Assembly (NCBI GenBank): GCA_900770785.1 | Contig: CAAGLJ010000148.1 | Coordinates: forward strand, 1 to 7,539 | Source of the DNA: Lachnospiraceae bacterium | Lineage (GTDB): Bacteria; Bacillota; Clostridia; Lachnospirales; Lachnospiraceae | DNA length: 7,539 bases | Direction of reading: 5' to 3' | Shown: positions 6,201 through 7,539 of the stretch, piece after piece | How positions within the stretch are numbered: the first letter of the stretch is position 1 | How the letters are laid out: every line of letters starts with the position of its first letter | The notes under the pieces: generated by a model | Databases searched by the model: none | Seen by the model: the letters and a program-made list of their open reading frames with translations, nothing else | Told to the model about the DNA's origin: nothing | Translations under genes and position numbers: made by a program

Positions 6201-7175
6201 TCTGTCATATTCCTCAACCGTTTTAATGAAATCAACAGTTGTATTGTCCTCAATGTAGCCTTCCTTGATTAATTTGGCATCTGCATAAACCGCTTCATCA
6301 TACCATTCAGCCCACCAATTACTGCTGTTACTGTTGGCTACCAGCTTAAGATATTTTTTCCCTTTTATATCTGCTTTTACAAATTGGGCTGCTGTAAATG
6401 CATCCGAATAGTCTATCTTATATATGGGTGACCCCCAATTTTCTCCATCATCAGATGTATAAATTTCAAATTTCACACCTGTATTATAGTAGGAATTCTT
6501 TTCACTCTCATCCACACCTAAATAAGCCGTAAAATAATCGAAATCATACTCTCTCAAATCATAGACTACCTCCGATGTTGCCCACGCACATATTCCTTTT
6601 AAAAACGCTCTGGACACTCCATCCACATTTAAGGTAATCAGCTTCTCGTCCCTGTTTTTATCCAGTATGATATTGTTGCCATTGCCGGCAAAGGATTTTC
6701 CCTGAACATAAGCAATGTCCGACAGAAAAATAAAATCCGATGCTGTGGCTTTTAATGCTGTCGTTTTCCGCACTGTGGTTTCCGGTGTTACTGTTTCCGA
6801 CACCTCTTCTTCCTGTGTTGTCGTTTCCGCTGCTTCCTCTTCTGATGACACCGTCTCCTGCTCTTTCTCTTTCGCCACTACTGTTTCCTGTGTCGCCGTT
6901 TTTTGCTCTTTCTCTTCTACCGGCACCGTTTCCTGTGTTGCCGTTTTCTGCTCCTTCTCCTCCGCCGGCACCGTTTCCTGTGTTGCCGTTTTCTGCTCCT
7001 TCTCTTCCGCCGACACTGTTTCCTGCGTCACCGTTTTTTGTTCTTTCTCTTCCGCTGTTTCTTCTGTCGGCATCGTTTCTGACGCTACCACCTGTGCATA
7101 AGCATTATTCATGCTCAATAAAAACATTATTGCAAAAATCCAAACGATAATTGCTTTTTTTTCTTTTGTCCCCAT
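3222..7175 (-). CDS. Secreted dockerin protein with NPCBM, transglutaminase-like, Ig-like and F5/8 type C modules
   Basis: A 1317-residue exported protein. In order: signal peptide 1-27 (AYA/Q); acidic Thr/Glu-rich stalk about 28-145 with 15-residue repeats; NPCBM module about 147-302 (core FLKGICAWATSEVVYDL, end VYADAKLI); a helical unassigned region 303-560; a transglutaminase-like domain about 560-650 with Cys578 in AVCGGIS, His604 in GQPGHAAY and Asn624/Asp625 in WNLYNDVSGW as a candidate triad; a helical region 655-800, possibly TPR-like; two Ig-like modules about 803-960; F5/8 type C (CBM32-like) about 966-1108; a further Ig-like module 1111-1182; a pre-dockerin module 1192-1260; and a dockerin 1261-1317 with two complete calcium loops (Asp1262, Asp1264, Asn1266, Asp1273; Asp1296, Asn1298, Asp1300, Asp1307). 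No glycosidase, HExxH or LPXTG motif is seen. Start: ATG with AGGAG (7186-7190) 10 bases upstream. Inferred role: binds surface glycans and cleaves or crosslinks protein or glycopeptide, held by the adjacent cohesin. Confidence 0.88.
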   Translation of the reverse strand: MGTKEKKAIIVWIFAIMFLLSMNNAYAQVVASETMPTEETAEEKEQKTVTQETVSAEEKEQKTATQETVPAEEKEQKTATQETVPVEEKEQKTATQETVVAKEKEQETVSSEEEAAETTTQEEEVSETVTPETTVRKTTALKATASDFIFLSDIAYVQGKSFAGNGNNIILDKNRDEKLITLNVDGVSRAFLKGICAWATSEVVYDLREYDFDYFTAYLGVDESEKNSYYNTGVKFEIYTSDDGENWGSPIYKIDYSDAFTAAQFVKADIKGKKYLKLVANSNSSNWWAEWYDEAVYADAKLIKEGYIEDNTTVDFIKTVEEYDRIIKTMSLDQEITGSYELTLLQREFVKNAGYNELQQLVRYKEEYKTAVLWLMSDVENLRLYVLGGEPDGAHINALRVLSDLYAVYKDDLKNEGVTAEGTVLKDLYRRMMITLSLTHSAKVGLWVSGASGNPDAPNDSNAIKRYAIYKKLHQEGLLDDRIFESLNIEEMRFVLNNIIDDEEIEWLNAYSREKNSRDPYTYISYDYEMDYNYRLEQYYSKDNYDKWNQKYNLSRYNITYQKGYPKLWIVFEEGAVCGGISKTGSNLQGVYGVPSSVVGQPGHAAYIVYSHNSKGEGVWNLYNDVSGWAYSGRTEKLGVRMPCGWGGGSYASGHPVSYVLLAQAALNDFENYEKAEKILLLANTYKNDGQKLEKIYRKALDVQAINFDAWYGLINLYKADTAKIEKDYMNLAEEIAANLKYYPLAMYDLLRMIEPHLTSMEYKVRFTILQKNSLTEAANATSADTIQETAVKAVAKRLLGSTDTEVATFSFDGKNAGEIVLSSRFEGVGVVWEYSLDGKQSWTQTQAHSLKLTDKELKKINEQNDILIHLVGTSYDKENIHAIDITKASAPTNLYSNDHENRVIGITDEMEWSFGTGGAWTRFSARTPDLTGNKSILVRKGNTGTVLAGDSITLNFTQNDTNKKYQYISIDRLSIADFSTEQNNSSNAAANAIDGNINTIWHTLWDGSDSSKYITIKLDVPAYISRVEYVPRKDGSNGRVKNAQILVSQDGQNWTQVVASTNWDAGNSVKSVDFAEPVLAQYVKVVGKSTSGSYMSAAMINLFEDTSKKKLPVVKIEYSTTQATTEAVTARLVSDEKILVENNSGSDTYTFTQNGSFEFVYKDTAGSVGRITASVSWITKKEEKATGNDITSTKYEVKTDLISNIEPGTNVEEFKKNVKADAGITIMDSNGRVLSDKDVINTNAVALVGKDRKYTLSVLKDIDGNGEIGAGDLERLKLHLLEKDLLTAANFDAADLNRDGRVTMTDLALLKLSLAD
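6876..7055 (-). repeat. Four 45-base tandem repeats coding a 15-residue Thr/Glu stalk
   Basis: Residues 41-100 of the dockerin protein are four tandem copies of a unit like AEEKEQKTATQETVP. A degenerate fifth copy runs to residue 115 (about base 6831). Copies differ at few positions. The unit is charged and hydrophilic and should form an extended stalk between the signal peptide and the NPCBM module. Antisense readings of this repeat give long but meaningless plus-strand frames. Confidence 0.9.
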
Positions 7176-7204
7176 TATCTCTTTTCTCCTGTTTCAACCA
7201 TTTT

Positions 7205-7233
7205 TATCTATAGGTATCCTGCTCCTATGGCAA
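7205..7233 (-). promoter_or_regulatory. Predicted promoter of the dockerin-cohesin operon
   Basis: On the minus strand, TTGCCA (7228-7233, 5 of 6 consensus) is separated by 17 bases from TAGATA (7205-7210, 3 of 6). The predicted transcript starts about 22 bases before the ATG and includes the AGGAG site. The weak -10 suggests that an activator may be needed (inference). Confidence 0.4.
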
Positions 7234-7246
7234 CTGCCCCTATACA

Positions 7247-7279
7247 AAGGGATTAAAAAAGCAAGAGTTCAAATCCCTT
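7247..7279. repeat. Inverted repeat upstream of the dockerin-gene promoter
   Basis: Perfect 8-base arms AAGGGATT (7247-7254) and AATCCCTT (7272-7279) with a 17-base interior lie just upstream of the predicted -35. This could be a regulator-binding site or a transcribed hairpin. The right arm and following bases (7263-7290) also have the geometry of a tRNA T-arm and acceptor 3' end, but no tRNA body is present. Confidence 0.4.
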
Positions 7280-7289
7280 CTCCCCCGCT

Positions 7290-7331
7290 AAAAACAACGC
7301 CCACAAGCAATCAATGTTTGCGGGCGTTGTT
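7290..7331 (-). terminator. Rho-independent terminator of the STAS gene
   Basis: Ten-base perfect arms AACAACGCCC (7293-7302) and GGGCGTTGTT (7322-7331), extended inward past one mismatch by CAA/TTG. On the minus strand the stem runs into five T residues (complement of 7290-7294). It isolates the dockerin-cohesin unit from the STAS gene. Confidence 0.85.
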
Positions 7332-7372
7332 GGTTATTTCGTTCATTTACCTTCTTTACAGCAGGAACATCC

Positions 7373-7539
7373 CTATTTTATTGTTAAAATATCAACAAAG
7401 CCTGTCACCTCAAATATCTCCATGATTGTATCATTCACATTTTTGATCACCATGCTTCCCTGCTTGTTCATTACCTTCTGTGCCGCAAGCAAAACACGCA
7501 GTCCTGCTGAGGAAAGATATTCCAGATCAGAAAAATCAA
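7373..7539 (-). CDS. STAS-domain protein, anti-sigma-factor-antagonist type, 3' end (runs off right edge)
   Basis: The last 54 codons and a TAG stop are visible; the 5' half is outside the window. The segment begins DFSDLEYLSSAGLRVLLAAQ and ends with EIFEVTGFVDILTIK, the usual C-terminal helix and strand of STAS proteins such as SpoIIAA and RsbV. The second Ser of LSSAGL aligns with the serine that is phosphorylated in SpoIIAA (Ser58); the Asp usually before it is a Ser here. Such proteins switch partner anti-sigma kinases on or off, or act in related partner-switching circuits. No partner kinase or sigma factor lies downstream in the window, because a terminator follows; any would have to be upstream. 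Confidence 0.9.
   Translation of the reverse strand, partial: DFSDLEYLSSAGLRVLLAAQKVMNKQGSMVIKNVNDTIMEIFEVTGFVDILTIK

Noticed and set aside
6715..7150. Two overlapping plus-strand frames of 128 and 136 residues, Ser/Val- and Pro/Leu-rich
   Set aside because: They are antisense readings of the 45-base stalk repeats. Their repetitive composition follows from the repeat, and they overlap the dockerin gene whose domains are clear.
3222..7175. Possible M60-type metallopeptidase or glycoside hydrolase in the large protein (suggested by NPCBM and F5/8C modules)
   Set aside because: No HExxH motif is present and no glycosidase signature is recognisable; the only plausible catalytic site is the Cys578/His604 one.
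7190..7290. Complete tRNA gene on the plus strand
   Set aside because: No matching 5' acceptor (GGGGGAG), D-arm or valid anticodon arm is found upstream of the T-arm-like element.

Overview
The window reads as a low-to-moderate-GC anaerobic Firmicute, most likely a gut Clostridium-type bacterium of the Lachnospiraceae. This is inferred from a nickel carbon-monoxide dehydrogenase of the type seen in acetogenic and related Clostridia, a cohesin/dockerin pair, strong AAGGAGG ribosome sites, TTG start use and many Rho-independent terminators. No species can be named from the sequence. Every gene I can support lies on the minus strand, so transcription runs from high to low coordinates. The plus-strand open frames are shadows.

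Right to left (5' to 3' of the genes). 7373-7539 is the 3' end of a STAS-domain protein (anti-sigma-factor-antagonist type), closed by a strong terminator (7290-7331). 7205-7233 is a likely promoter for a two-gene unit. Its first gene (3222-7175) encodes a secreted 1317-residue multimodular protein: signal peptide, Thr/Glu-rich stalk built of 15-residue repeats, NPCBM carbohydrate-binding-like module, transglutaminase-like cysteine domain, helical region, Ig-like modules, F5/8 type C (CBM32-like) module, a further Ig-like module, a pre-dockerin module and a C-terminal dockerin. Only 37 bases later comes its apparent partner (2402-3184), a signal-peptide-bearing, single-cohesin protein anchored by a C-terminal membrane helix. 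The pair looks like a minimal two-component surface-display system: the cohesin on the membrane would hold the dockerin-tagged protein on the cell.

Next is a small operon with a good sigma-A promoter (2314-2342): a two-helix membrane protein (2037-2267) overlapping a YbjQ/UPF0145 protein (1745-2056), then a terminator (1655-1707). A 71-residue cysteine-motif protein starting with TTG (1314-1529) follows, with its own terminator (1231-1259). Last is the 5' part of a CooS-type CO dehydrogenase (1-1088, running off the left edge). It has its own promoter, a near-perfect palindrome at the predicted transcription start, and an unusual histidine-rich N-terminal extension.

No intergenic stretch exceeds about 225 bases. 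I see no RNA gene, insertion sequence, CRISPR array or origin. The points most worth a second look are the cohesin/dockerin pair carrying a transglutaminase-like domain, and the His-rich CooS with its palindrome.
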